Position numbers and translations under genes: made by a program | From: Bryum argenteum | Lineage: Eukaryota; Streptophyta; Bryopsida; Bryales; Bryaceae | Direction of reading: 5' to 3' | Length of the DNA stretch: 64,000 nucleotides | NCBI GenBank assembly: GCA_037043015.1 | Contig: CM073324.1 | Location: forward strand, 12,545,013 to 12,609,012 | Shown: one piece after another, positions 26,086 to 38,064 of the stretch | Position numbering within the stretch: position 1 is the stretch's first letter | Layout: every line of letters starts with the position of its first letter | Notes under the pieces: generated by a model | Databases searched by the model: none | What the model saw: the letters and a program-made list of their open reading frames with translations, nothing else | Told to the model about the DNA's origin: nothing

Positions 26086-28161
26086 CTACTCTTGAGAAGA
26101 TGAAGCAAGCTCCCGTAAAGAAGCCTTGATGATTTCAACCTGCTTCTTGGGTATCGTAATAATTGGGTCTATACCTTCACTGCTTTCTTCGTCAGAATGT
26201 GTAATTCTTGATTTCCAAGCAGTGAAAATAGCATCTGTAGGCTGTGAACACACATCTACACCTTTCTCAACAGTCCAACGAAGCTTTCTATTTGTATCCC
26301 AATCTGTGTAATGCTTCAGAATTTCTTTGGAGCGTGACATTGGACGGAAGAACTGAATGTCAACCGTATTGGGTAGCTCTGGGTTTGAATTTGGATCAGA
26401 CATTGCTCGCCCGAGCCAGAAAGGTCGACCATCGGTGCCGCATGGACGTAGTGCAACAAAATAGCCCTTATAAAGGTCACGTCCAACTCGAAATGACGGT
26501 GCAGGACGATCACGTCTCGGGCGAACAAAATGATCATCGTCGTCGTACTCTTTGCGTACATTCCCTTCTAAAGTAAACTCATCTTCCATAGCATGTGCAA
26601 GTCGAGTTGACGGCCAAAAACCATGTTGTAACGGTAATGGTTCCTCCAAACTTGACGGAATCCCATATTGCGACGATGCAAGTACATCCATGGGTATAGA
26701 AAGAGCATCTTTAACGCCGCTCCAGTAATATGAGAGAGGCTCGTACAATCTCCGTGATTCAATTGACTCACGTGATAATCGTTCCCAATGATCAACAAAG
26801 CCTGAAATCCCTTTCACCACTTCAGGCAAATGGCGCATCTCGTTTGGACGCATTGCATCCGGTTCACCACGTGGCCATAAGGATCTGCCTTGGGAATCCT
26901 CCTTCCACAATTTAATTCCAGCATGATCACCTCTAGGCAGCCATTCCTCGTCGTGACAAAAAATCTTGTACTTCATTACGGGGCATCCACTTGGATCCAT
27001 GTAAAACTTGAATTGATGCGCCTTCGTATGCCCAACCAATGCTTCATCGCCGTCTAACATCCACTCTTCAATGAATTTCTTGAAGTTCGGAACCTCTTGA
27101 ACGAGGTGTGGAATAACTGGAAGTTTCTCAATCCTCATAAAAGATTTCATGAGAAGAGGGATGGTAGGATAATCCTCCTTTCGCAACGCCATGCTCCAAC
27201 GCCCAAATAACGCATCAATGTCATCATGAGTGTGACCAACGAGCATAAAATTCACATAAATCTCTCGGAATACTCGTTTTGCTACCAAAAGAGACCAGAA
27301 ACTGAAGACAAATCTATTCTTGTTATCACTCACGGCATTATCCATTTGGACGTTCAAAATCGGAGGCAAAGGCTTTGCTGGAACTAGGATGTCAGGAATA
27401 GGGCCTAACGGATCCATACACACATCTGAACCTCTTAAAAGAGCAGTATACAATGGATGCGATGGAGGCTCTATGAAGAGTAGTCTAGATGAGGACTTAG
27501 GTGCAGCTTCCAGATCCCGCAGTAGTTTTGCAAATGAGCCGACCGTATAATTGGCATCATGTGAGTAAACATCTAGTCCATAATGAGCGTATAGCTGGTC
27601 TACATGACCATGAGCAAGAATTCCCGTAACTGCAAGAGGTAACTTCATGAGTCCGTCTAAGTTCTTCACCTTATGAGACAAGGCAGGTGACGCTGTTTTT
27701 GAGTGGTCCATCTTGTCATGCATAATGGTCAAAACATCTTGAGGGGACTCCTTAGACCTGAAGCGGTTGAGGTAGTACAAGTCTCTGTGCGCATATGCAG
27801 AATCTAAGTGCACATTCAACTTCCTCGACCATATAAGAGATGATTGTGTCCCAGGAAGAGTGAGCTTCATCAGTGATTGTAACTCATCGCACTTGGAGCA
27901 ACGCGCAAAATTGTCCCCCGATCTTTTGGCATAGTACTCTGGATAGCTGAGGCGGCGAATCTTACTAAGGTTTGAAGTTGACACCGGCGGAAGTCCACAC
28001 TCTTCAAGGTGATGATCAAGAAGAGGAATTTGGTCCTTCCACTTAAAACTTGAAGGAAGTCCCTTGGCAACAACCTTCTCCCCTGATGGAAGGCTCCGGG
28101 ACTTGTGAGGCATGTGATCGGCATGTCTATCAAGTATTGCCCTAAAACGGCGAAGCAACAA
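26086..28161 (-). CDS. DUF7869-type predicted transposase (core)
   Basis: An uninterrupted frame of about 690 codons. It shows the DUF7869 pattern expected for an RNase H-fold enzyme: a first acidic motif HDKMDHSKTASP, a second QMDNAVSDNKN, and GHTHDDIDALFGRW. The conserved Asp, Asn and His residues are all present. The C-terminal part has a DDDDHFVRPRRDRP linker and an FWLGRAM chromo/SH3-like strand pattern. I infer a DDE-like transposase from these motifs and from its position in a TIR element. The true start lies upstream, where the frame is broken. The gene is transcribed toward the left terminus. Nine palindromes lie upstream of its probable start. Confidence 0.7.
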   Translation of the reverse strand: MLLRRFRAILDRHADHMPHKSRSLPSGEKVVAKGLPSSFKWKDQIPLLDHHLEECGLPPVSTSNLSKIRRLSYPEYYAKRSGDNFARCSKCDELQSLMKLTLPGTQSSLIWSRKLNVHLDSAYAHRDLYYLNRFRSKESPQDVLTIMHDKMDHSKTASPALSHKVKNLDGLMKLPLAVTGILAHGHVDQLYAHYGLDVYSHDANYTVGSFAKLLRDLEAAPKSSSRLLFIEPPSHPLYTALLRGSDVCMDPLGPIPDILVPAKPLPPILNVQMDNAVSDNKNRFVFSFWSLLVAKRVFREIYVNFMLVGHTHDDIDALFGRWSMALRKEDYPTIPLLMKSFMRIEKLPVIPHLVQEVPNFKKFIEEWMLDGDEALVGHTKAHQFKFYMDPSGCPVMKYKIFCHDEEWLPRGDHAGIKLWKEDSQGRSLWPRGEPDAMRPNEMRHLPEVVKGISGFVDHWERLSRESIESRRLYEPLSYYWSGVKDALSIPMDVLASSQYGIPSSLEEPLPLQHGFWPSTRLAHAMEDEFTLEGNVRKEYDDDDHFVRPRRDRPAPSFRVGRDLYKGYFVALRPCGTDGRPFWLGRAMSDPNSNPELPNTVDIQFFRPMSRSKEILKHYTDWDTNRKLRWTVEKGVDVCSQPTDAIFTAWKSRITHSDEESSEGIDPIITIPKKQVEIIKASLRELASSSQE

Positions 28162-28985
28162 TCGTATGCCTCCTAGGCTTTCGCAAGCCCGTGTTCCGTG
28201 AATCGGGCCTCATGACCATCTCTGCTGCATTAAGGGCGTTGCGATAAACGTCACCTTGCTCACGCCCATAATTTTCATCCACGCAATTTGACAAACATCA
28301 ATACCCTCTAGAGTGACCACATTTCGCCTTTCGGCGTTTCTATGGAACCGCCACTTTGTGGACATCGAGTTTGACGTGATTCTTGAATCGCATGAGATGT
28401 CTTGTCGTACATGCGACATCTGAGAACCTTAATCTTCTCCCTTGGGTATAGCTGAACACAATTGTGCCTACAGCAGGTGTTACATGCGACCGCATTGATT
28501 GACTCGGCTGTCATCAGGAACTGTGCTTTGCGCGAAACTGGAGTAGACTCATTCCTTGAAGAATTATCATAGGATCGAGTTCGAGATGATCCCTGTCGCC
28601 GACTACGTTCCCGGACCCATCTGTTGTAAACATCTTGCTGACTATGGTCAAAAAGACTAACACCGTTAAGGAGAACTTGCTGGATGGGCCAGGACTTGAA
28701 GGAGTATATCCAGTCGTCTGGATCCTCGACCGCAACAAACAATGTTGAAACTTGCACCACAACTAGAGAATCACCAAGTAAGCCATTACAATCAGGTACA
28801 GCGCCAGATCGTAGATTTCTAAGTAAACCCTCAGCGATTCTCAGTCCTTCGGAATCAAGCATTGACACAGTCCTCCCTGTCCAGAGTCGTGGAGGGACAA
28901 CTTGAGCAGCAAGTAAACCAGGATTCATAGGAGCATCGACGAAAGCGTCATCGTCTGTAGAAACATCCATCCTGAAAGATGTCAT
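28162..28985 (-). pseudogene. N-terminal part of the transposase, frameshifted
   Basis: Likely start at 28985 (MTSFRMDVSTDDDAF). The first frame runs to a Cys cluster (CNTCCRHNC) and RCRMYDKTSH. Family-like sequence then moves through other frames: MRFKNHVKLDVHK, then NVVTLEGIDVCQIAWMKIMG, then YRNALNAAEMVMRPD...LRKPRRH, then the core frame. No GT-AG introns explain these jumps, so I count at least four frameshifts in about 300 bp. Errors in the assembly are the alternative. The CxxCC cluster suggests a zinc-binding N-terminal domain. Confidence 0.6.
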
Positions 28986-29055
28986 CGTAAGGTTAGAAAC
29001 TAATTAGACAAAAACATGGTCACAACTCCAAGACTGTATAAGAAACGAACAAGTG

Positions 29056-29517
29056 CAGTTTAGCTCGAGTCGAGCTAAACTGACTAAGAGAAATTCTTCT
29101 ACAGTTTAGCTCGAGTCGAGCTAAACCGCATCAAGTAAATTATAAATCAGTTTAGCTCGACTTGAGCTAAACTGTCTCAGGGACAGTGCCATGAAGAAGT
29201 GGAAGCATAGGTCTGCGCTTTGGATTCGCATAACACCATGTAAACAGAATCGCTATATACAAACTCCAGTTTAGCTCGACTCGAGCTAAACTGTTAGAAC
29301 GAACGCATAGAGCAGTTTAGCTCGAATCAAGCTAAACTGGACACATGCGTGATATACAGTTTAGCTCGAGTCGAGCTAAACTGCGTCAACATGCGGCATA
29401 CAGTTTAGCTCGAGTCGAGCTAAACTGCTCTATGCGTTCGTTCTGACAGTTTAGCTCGACTCAAGCTAAACTGCACACATGTGTGACATACAGTTTAGCT
29501 CGAGTCGAGCTAAACTG
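29056..29517. repeat. Left palindrome array (9 copies)
   Basis: Copies of the 27-bp palindrome start at 29056, 29102, 29148, 29267, 29313, 29357, 29401, 29447 and 29491. Arm CAGTTTAGCTCGA, one central base, inverted arm. Start-to-start distance is 44 or 46 bp except for one gap of 119. Four copies are perfect and two or more arms carry single transitions. The array begins 71 bp upstream of the probable transposase start, so it sits in the promoter or 5' UTR. Two spacers (29296-29312 and 29428-29444) are exact 17-bp inverted repeats of each other. Confidence 0.95.
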
Positions 29518-30036
29518 CATGACAAATTACAAGATTTGTTCCGGGTATTCCGGCGTATTTTACGGATTCAATTAGAACTCAAAGTGTCCGTTACTATCAG
29601 CGCCCTCCCATTCTATCGACACAAGCAGGAATCAAAATATACTCCTGTACCAACGTAATCGTCAAATCAAAAGAAAATGTCAACAATAATGACTCCGAAT
29701 GCATAAAGGTTAAGTACAAACCATTACAATACAACCACTGAAGAGAAATTATCAACTACTACTACTCAAGATAAGGATAAACGTATGAAGGATAATGAAA
29801 AAAACAATGCGAGAAGCTGTGCAAATCAAATTCAACGACACACAATCATGCAGAAATGAAAGCGCGAAACACGTACGCGAAGGTAGAGGTTGAGCTGAAG
29901 AAAGCGCGGAGAACTGAAATACGTCAACTGATATCAGCACACTCGGAGATTGAGAAGAAAAGAATCATTCTGTCCTGGATTTCGAAGGTCATTGCGTAGC
30001 GCAATGTCGTTTACGCGGTATTCCAGAAATAAGAAA

Positions 30037-30174
30037 TGGGAGGGAATCGACGTGTGGATAATTGAAAATTGGCGGGAACCGAAGTCTCGACAACTGAAAA
30101 TGGGCGCGAACTGAAGTGTCTACAGTTAAAAATGGGCGGGAATAAAAGGGTCGACATTTGAAAATTGGCGGGAT
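30037..30174. promoter_or_regulatory. 32-bp tandem repeat with E2F-like cores
   Basis: Four 32-bp units plus the start of a fifth begin at 30037, 30069, 30101, 30133 and 30165. Each opens with TKGGCGGGAA or a close variant (TGGGAGGGAA, TTGGCGGGAA, TGGGCGCGAA, TGGGCGGGAA, TTGGCGGGAT). Full units end in a TTGAAAA-like motif. TTGGCGGGAA matches the E2F/DP consensus. The position, about 1.1 kb upstream of the transposase start and directly next to telo-box sequence, suggests S-phase-linked regulation (inference). Confidence 0.7.
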
Positions 30175-30176
30175 TG

Positions 30177-30250
30177 GGGTTATAGGGTTTAGGGTTTAGG
30201 GTTCAGAGTTTAGGGTTTAGGGTTCAGGGTTTAGGGTTTAGGGTTTAGGA
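30177..30250 (+). repeat. Interstitial TTTAGGG repeat / telo-box cluster
   Basis: About ten degenerate units of the plant telomere repeat TTTAGGG, with two TTCAGGG/TTCAGAG variants. Single copies of its complement (AAACCCTA, the telo-box) act in promoters of plant proliferation genes. The repeat sits inside the element with AT-rich DNA to the right, so it is not a chromosome end. Confidence 0.85.
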
Positions 30251-33106
30251 TTTCTGATTACAGGAGGGTTATAATTGTTATTGGTCAAAAAGATGTTAAT
30301 CTTTATACACGTAGTTTGAGGTATACTATGTTAGCAAACACTCACTAACAAGATAAATGTTTACTTAAACTACTTAGAAGCAATACAATGGATTCGACTT
30401 CTAATTATTTTATCTTTCCGAATCGAATATCCTAAACCTCAGATCTTTATTTCTAAATAAAGTTTCTATACAATATATTCAATGCAATATTTACCTTAAG
30501 GTGAAGTCTTATTAAGTATTAAGCTATTATCTTATCTATAAGTTTAATAATACTACATTTTTTTTGTGTATGCTCTTGCTAACAATTCGTTATTGAATGT
30601 TAATTATTATACAGTTCAAATTATTTCTATCCTTTGCTATTTCTCGTTTAAAATTGCTGATTAAACATAATTTTTATTAAACTGTGTTTGCTTATTTGTA
30701 TATATTATAATTATAAATAATGTATTAAAATATACGATATTCATTGCATATTATATTATATACTATTTATCTATAAATGAAAAATTAATCTTTGAAATTG
30801 TAAGTTCATGCAATGTCAATGCAATCTTAGTATATTGTTTAGAGTATCAAATTGTTTGAGCTATAAAAAGTAGTGATAAAATCAAATATTCTTACTTTAA
30901 GTTTTAAGAGATATCTTTAAACTTATGTACGATTAAAAATTTATACAATTTGATAAGTAAATTTGTAAACCCTGTTAAATACACTTTGGATTATTTAATG
31001 AAATTTATTTGGATGTACATAAAAGTTTATATTTATGTTGAATGTCAATGTATACATGCTCAATGGTATATATCTAATTTAATATTTTTGTAACATAGAG
31101 CTTATCAAAATAAGATTAGTTCTGAATGTTTTAATTTGATTTGTAGATGTTTAACATTACAATTAAATTTCCTATTGAAATGTTCAATATCGATTAGAAA
31201 TATGCACATTTCGCGTTTCAAAAATGCATTTTTCAAATACAACCAATACAATCATTGATCTTTAATGTTGAAATTCTATTTTGCAAATTTTAGTCAATTC
31301 TAAATTACCTTTACCTATCGCCTCCCTACGCATTTCAATGTTTTTAAGCACAGTGTATAGTGTAAGAACTATTATAAACTTTGATCCTTCCAAAGCGATC
31401 GTTATCTAGTGATTTGCATTATATTTAAGTACAAAGCATTTTGTACGATGTCAAATATAATAGGTCATTGTACTGTATGCATAAGTCCCGAATGTTTTTT
31501 TTATCGAATGAAATGATTTTGTGTTTGAAATGAAAAGTTTTTTTGTAGATGTTGTCTTTATACACCGTCATATACATCTGTACAAGTGATTATAAACATT
31601 ACTAGCACAGTAAAGTCAGATGTTGGTATTGATTATACACATTTAATGTACATTAATTTTGCGTTTATTCAAAAAAATGAGCAGTGTGACTATTAGAAAA
31701 CAAAAAACAACAATATTTGTTGAGTCTTTTTACAAATTTCTCCTTTCAGCTCATATTTTACGTGATTCAAATTATCGAGATTCACAAATGTAAGTATTAA
31801 AATTATTATTACATGTGAACAATCTTTTTGAGTGATGAAATTTAATGTCGTATTTCTGTTTTAAAAGTGACTGTTCTTTAATAATTTATTCTAGTACCTT
31901 ATAAATATATTTAAACGCATACTAATGAACAAAAATGGTTTTAAATGAACATGCAATGAAAATAAATGTACAGAAATGATCGTTGTACAGTGCAGATAAC
32001 AATGTAAGCCAATCTGTAAACTAATAGATGCTTTTATATTTTTAAATTGTAATCATAGTCATTATATTATCAAAAATATTTCTTTTTTGATGTATGTAAA
32101 TTGTAAAATTCCATACAATAGGCAATATTTATAGCTTATAGTTTAAGAAATTTATTGAATCCTTCTATGCAATACCATGTCTTTCAATTACGCTTTTCAA
32201 AGATTTTAATATCATTAACTTATATTTGACATCAAATAAATCGAAATTTGCATTTGTGCGAACTTTCACTATTCTTCCTAGTCTTATTTATGAATCTCTT
32301 ATCCTTATCTATTTATAGAATTACTTATCGTTTTTTTTTTAATGTTGGTACTTTCCCTAATATAATTTTTGAATTAATAATTCAGTTATTAACTTTTGTT
32401 GCCAAATACTCTATTTATAGGATTATCAAAATTTGAAAAAATATCATATATCTCGAGAAAAAACTTTTAAGAGAAGAAGTTTATTGAGAACTGCTTCTGA
32501 ATATATGAGTTTCTCGATGACGTAAAAAAGGGAAATGATACATTGGGTTTAAGCTTGACGTTTTGGTGACACTAAAACAGCCATTCAGAGAATGACCAGA
32601 GATTGATTGATGGTATCACTAAGATCACTAGCCGAGAAACATGTATCTTGAGCATTTTTAACCCAATTTCTATTTTAATTGAAGGTGAAGACAAAGAGCT
32701 AACACTAGCCAACATTGAATCAATAGTGTATGAATTTGACTTTCAATACAGCAATAGTGATCATACAACACCGTCATCGTAACTGAATAAACCATCCCAT
32801 ATTACTACTTCAATCTGCTTATTCTTAAATAAGAAATGTATTTCATATGTATTAATAATTTATTCCTAACCTTCTCTCAAATAATCAATTATGAAATAGT
32901 AAATTTATTAATTTTAATACCTAAATAACATATCTATACAAAACTATATTTATTGGATTCCCTATTTATTAATTTTTTAGTGTAAATAATAATAATAATT
33001 TAAATTTCCAAATAATCTATTTATTGACGAATTAATTCCAAATTCTATATTCATAAGATCATGTATTTCTTGGCGGATCAGTTCTCTAAATTAGATATAT
33101 ATATAT
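30251..33106. other. AT-rich island, left part
   Basis: Strongly AT-rich, with no coding sequence or recognisable repeat. Composition changes sharply right after the telomere-like run. The island continues at 39146-40290 beyond Copia 2, giving about 4 kb before that insertion. Confidence 0.6.
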
Positions 33107-33348
33107 TGATAAATCATATTGAAGTAAATGAAATGCAGTCTGTCCCGAACCCATGCATTGGGCTGCCTACGTACCTTCAGCCCGAAGCTTTTAGGATCAG
33201 GGACTCACGTAGTTCTGTGCTACATGGGTGTGGGCAGTTACTGTAACTGCCACTAGCCTATTATTCAGTACCATAGTATAATACTGTACTCCACTACTCT
33301 TTCCAGATCTACTGTAGAACCGAGCCTATACAAGCCTACGGCTTGACA
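33107..33348 (-). repeat. 3' LTR of Copia 2
   Basis: 242 bp. Carries a hairpin with inner arms AGTTA/TAACT around 33236-33248. It matches the other LTR at every other position except one terminal base. Confidence 0.92.
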
Positions 33349-34220
33349 CTCCCCCTGCTCGGTGACATTATAAGTAGAGTGAACTTGAATAAGAGCAGCT
33401 GTCTAAGCGTCGATGAGGGCGCGGCATCAGTGGGTTACAAGTCGACACTACTTAGCTTTGCCGGGCGACTGCTGTCGGAAGTGGGATAAGGATCGGAGCT
33501 TCATGGTGCGGAGGTGTTTCCAATGCACTGAGGGCGGTAGCGTCTTTGTAAAAATATCGGCCAAATTTGCCGCAGATGTGATCTTCTCAATTGTGGTATT
33601 GCCTTGTTTGACTTGCTCCGCCGAATAGAAAATTTTAGGCGAGAGGTGTTTCGTATTCTCTGTCTTAATATAACCTGCGGACATTTGATGCCGTGCTGCG
33701 TCGTTATCTTCAAAAATCTTAATCGGCTCGTCGGCAATGGGTAACGCAATGGTGACGATATATCTTTTTTAACAAGTTTCGAAGCCAGATGGCCTCCTTC
33801 GTAGTGTCATAGAGTGCAATCAATTCAGCATGGTTTGAAGACGTGGCAACGGTCGGTTGCAACTTCGAGCTCCACGAAATCGGCGACCCCCCCAACGTGA
33901 AAACGTACCGGATTGAGAGCGACCTCGGTCAAAGCGCAGATAAATAGCCGTCGTCTGCGAAGCCCTCCAGAGCGGTGTCGTTCTTCTCAAAAAGAATCCC
34001 GAAATCTTTAGTGCCGTTTAAATATCGCGAGAAGGTGTTTAACGCCGCGCCAATGTCTCATAGTGGGCTCCTTGCTATGTCGTGAAAGGAGATGTGTAGC
34101 AAATTTTATATCCGTGCGACATTGAGTGCGAGCCATGAAACCGACATGACCGCTTTGACATAAGGAAATTCCACTGGTAATATTTCTTCATCTTCCCTCC
34201 TTGGCCCATATTCATCTCTG

Positions 34221-35823
34221 TCACGGGTCAGAATTGCGAACAATAAGTGGTGTGGGGAGAGGATGAGACGCTTCCATAGCAAATTTCTTGAGTAGTCGTT
34301 CTGTATAGGTTGTCATATGCATATGGACAGAACCGTTGCTCAAATGTTCAAGTTCAACACCCAAACAGCCCGGGGTCCTTCCATAATCTTTCACTTGAAA
34401 TTCCGTTTTCAAGAGTGTAACTGTAAGAGCAACAGCTTCGCGTGTACCAAAGATATTAATGTCATCAACATATATCGCTAACATGACCAAGTGATTCTTC
34501 TTTCGATCAACAAAAACACAAGGTGCGAATTTACTTACCTGAAAGCCGGAGTCAGTCAAATACTTTGTGAGATGGTCATACCATAAACGTCCACTTTGTT
34601 TGAGGCCATATATTGCCTTGTGGATTTTAACGACTTTATCTGTCAGGCGTTTTCGCTTGTTCTGCAGTAATGATTTGCCATTAACTGGCCGTGAGATAGG
34701 CGCAAACGACACACGTTGATGCGCAGTGCTCACGTTTATGTTCGCAGCCAACCCGGTGCCAGTTCGGGCAACGGCAGGCTGAGCCGGGGACACACCCTCG
34801 TCCAGTAATCCTTCAGGTATCTCCATATAGAGGTCTTTGTCGATCTTGCTATATAGGTAAGCAGTTACGACGTCCAGTAACCTGAAGGTGAGACTTTCTC
34901 TTACAGCTACGACAATAAGGAGTCTGAATGTTACAACATCCATAACTGGGCTGTAAGTGAAGTCGTAATCAGTACCATACTTTTGGGTGTAGCCTTTAGC
35001 TACAAGTCTCGCTTTATATCTTATGGTCTCTCCGTTGGAGTTCAATTTCCGTGCATAAACCCATTTCGAACGAATAGGTTTCATTTCAGGCGTCTTGTCC
35101 TGGGGTTTACCGAACACCATCCGTTCTTTCATTGAACCAAGCTCAGTCTGCATAGCTTTCTCCCATGCTGGCCATTCTTTTGATTGTCTAGCTTGAGTAA
35201 TTGTCTTTGGTATGTCATTTTGCGTTTGAATGTGCAGGACCGTATCTAGCATCAAGCTATGCTCCGGTGGTAAGTGCTCATGGTTCCATATGTGCCCCTG
35301 TGAATGCAATCATGTTGGCATTCTCGGCCTTTGGATGGTGTGGCTTTGTGCTCCCCACAGCCGGTTGCTCCCAGGGCGGCTGCTGCGCGTTAGTCGGCTT
35401 ATTTTTCGAACCGAGAGGTCGGCCTCTTTTTCGCCGCACCACTGAGATATTGGTTGGGGTTGGATCCGGTGCTATGCGTGCAGGCATATGTTGAAGTTGG
35501 AAGTATGGTGTTGTGGAGATCTCTGAGGTATTTGCAAACGAATCCGGCAATTTCCTCGCTAGCTCTCGTAGTCGTAAGATCCGTCGCACTTCGCTGTCAC
35601 TTCGTAAGTCTGGATAATCATCATGCTGGCGAGTATTCCAATCGATATCAAGTATGGTTTTGGAAATGCTCTGTTCCATGGCCAGCTTTGGGAATGATTG
35701 TTCGTCGAAGTGACAGTCTTGAAAGCGAGCTCTAAAGAGATCACCAGTTGTAGGCTCCAAATACTTAATCAAGGAGTTTCCGATGTTGCCAACGTATATC
35801 CCTTGCTTCCTCTGAGGACCCAT
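34221..35823 (-). pseudogene. Copia 2 reverse transcriptase region
   Basis: Two overlapping frames (35278-35823 and 34221-35309) cover the integrase C-terminus and reverse transcriptase. Motifs: KARLVAKGYTQK, AIYGLKQSGRLWYDHL and the catalytic YVDD (AIYVDDINIFG). Most of RNase H is lost or out of frame. A remnant of its end (ANLADIFTKTLP) lies at 33448-33684. Confidence 0.85.
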
Positions 35824-37540
35824 TTTCTGACGTTTCGTTGGGTCTAAAGGAACTTCAACTGCACAACCAAATTTACGGAGATGACTAATACGTGGTTTAT
35901 TGCTGGTTGCAAGTTGATAAGGGCTGATGTTGTTCTTGGGTGAGGGGCGGGGCGGATCAAATCAAGAAGATGCATCATCGCATGCATGCCCACGCTGTAA
36001 GTGACAAGTTGGATTTTAATAATAAAGGTCTTGCAATCCACTGCAAGCGTTTAATAAGATTTTCGGCAAGGCCGTTTTGGAAATGCACTTCTGGCAATGA
36101 AACTTCAAGATTTATACCAACGGCTGCACAGTATTCAGTAAAGGTTTTGGAGGTGAACTCCCCCGCTCCGTCCACCCGCAGGTTTTGCACATGATGATCT
36201 GGGAACTTAACTTGTATGCTGATCAACTGAATAAGCATCTTAGCAAATGCGTGATTTCTTGTGGATAGCACATTTACTTCTGTCCATCTTGAGGTAGCAT
36301 CAATCATAACCATAAAGTAACGAAAAGGGCCTGATGCAGGTGAAATGGGGCCGCAAATATCAACTTGGACTCGTGTAAGAAATTGGTATGTTTCTTTGTC
36401 TTTGAGTTCACGGGCCGGTTTGGTGATCAGCTTGCCCCGAGAGCATGCTATGCATGATTCTGGGATTTTGTTGCGTATTATAATTTCCTCTGCAGCAGAT
36501 CGTAATATTTTCTGTAACATCTTAAATGAAGGGTGGCCCAGGCGGTCATGCCAAAGGCATGCATCTTGAGATGTGGGATATAAAATAGCAATAAACTCAT
36601 CTGTCTTGATCTCAAAATCTATTAGTCCAAAGGCGGGTTTGTAGTAAAACTTCTCTACGACATTACCGTCGTGATCTGTGAATACTTTATATTTCCTGTC
36701 TTCGTTAAATATGTGTGTGTGGATTTCATATCCGCTATTAAAAACGTCATCCTCACATAGGACTTGTCTTCTTGCTGTGGGTATAAATAGTGCTCGTTCT
36801 GAATAAATACGTGTCCCACCAAGAAGAACAAAAGTTGCTGGTCCAGAACCGTTGACAATGAGGTCAATGCCACTCATAGTTGCAATATTGTAAATTACTG
36901 ATTGAAATTTGGTAAAATATTTTCGGTGTTTTAATACAGTTGAAGTGGCTCCTGAATCCAGGATCATGGTGGAGTTAGAATCTTTTATGTCCCGGTTTAT
37001 CATACCCAGGATCGAGTCGACAGCCTCCAACTCGTCCAGGTAATTGTATTCGTTGTCATCCATAGCTTTGGTCGGCTTCTTTGTTGCTGACTGATTCGGC
37101 TTGCGACCACCGCGCCATGGGGATAGGTTGGTGGTTTTCCTGTACTTCGCGACTACATTGTCCGGTGTGCGACAGTCCTTTGCGAAATGTCGTTTCTTAC
37201 CGCACCTAAAGCATCTGCTAGGGACTTGGTCGCGGAAACGTTTGTTGTGGGAAGATGATTCTTTCGGGTTGGAAGTAATAGCTTTGCGGGCGCCCTTATG
37301 CCGCTGCTTCCAGGGTGTCTTCCGTCGACCGGCAGGTTGACTCTGGTCGGCTTTCTGCTGCGGGTCTTTTACATAATTTAACTCAGGGATCGGTTTGGTG
37401 CCTGCAGGTCGCTGATTATTTATGTCCTTCGCCAGATTGTTATACTTCTCATTTTCAGTCAGGTATAACAGCAAATCTCGAGATTCTTTATATTTGATCA
37501 CCATCAGTGATTCTCTCAGCATCATTCGTTGTGGACCCAT
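35824..37540 (-). pseudogene. Copia 2 zinc knuckle, protease and integrase
   Basis: The main frame 35975-37540 has the knuckle CFRCGKKRHFAKDC (the usual Gly before His is Lys-Arg), protease LDSGATST, and integrase with QVDICGP, LRVDGAGEF and QNGLAENLIK, so all three D,D,E residues are present. It is out of frame with Gag upstream and the RT frames downstream. Confidence 0.85.
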
Positions 37541-37560
37541 TGTGTATAAAATTTTATAGA

Positions 37561-38064
37561 TTATCTGGTCCTCGATTCATGTTTCTCACAATATTGTAAT
37601 TTTGCGACAAGCGTAAATAAAGCTGTTTTAAATGCTTCAATCTTGTCGAAGTCCATATATCGCAGGTTTGACCATTCCGTCCAGACTTCAGGGAACAATA
37701 TTTCCTTCATTATTTCGAAGCGCCGCTTTATCTCTGCCCACAACTCGTAAGGCTGCTCGAATTGATACATTTGCAGAGCAAGCTCGTCTTTCAAGCGGAG
37801 GCGAATATATAAGTTTGCAGTTTTCAATTGCTTGGATGTAAATTTTCTCGCAGTGACTGGGATTATGTGGGTCGGATCCTCAGCTTGCTTCTTAGTATGT
37901 TCCTCAAATTGTGAGTTAGGCATTGGAGGAATGATCGTCTCATCTAAGTTCTTACTGGCAAGGTATTGTGACATGTTAAGTGTCCACATTATATAATTAG
38001 ATCCATCGGTTTCTAATGATTTGAAACCAGGATTTGAGGGAGTAGTTGTTGTATCAGTAGCCAT
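37561..38064 (-). pseudogene. Copia 2 Gag
   Basis: A 167-codon frame from ATG at 38064. It has the LETDGSNYIMWTLNMSQYL start and KRRFEIMKEILFPE region typical of Copia Gag (UBN2-like). It ends in a stop after CEKHESRTR. The downstream pol frame is in a different phase. Confidence 0.85.

Noticed and set aside
30177..30250. A true telomere end
   Set aside because: Only about ten degenerate units, internal to a transposon with sequence continuing on both sides.
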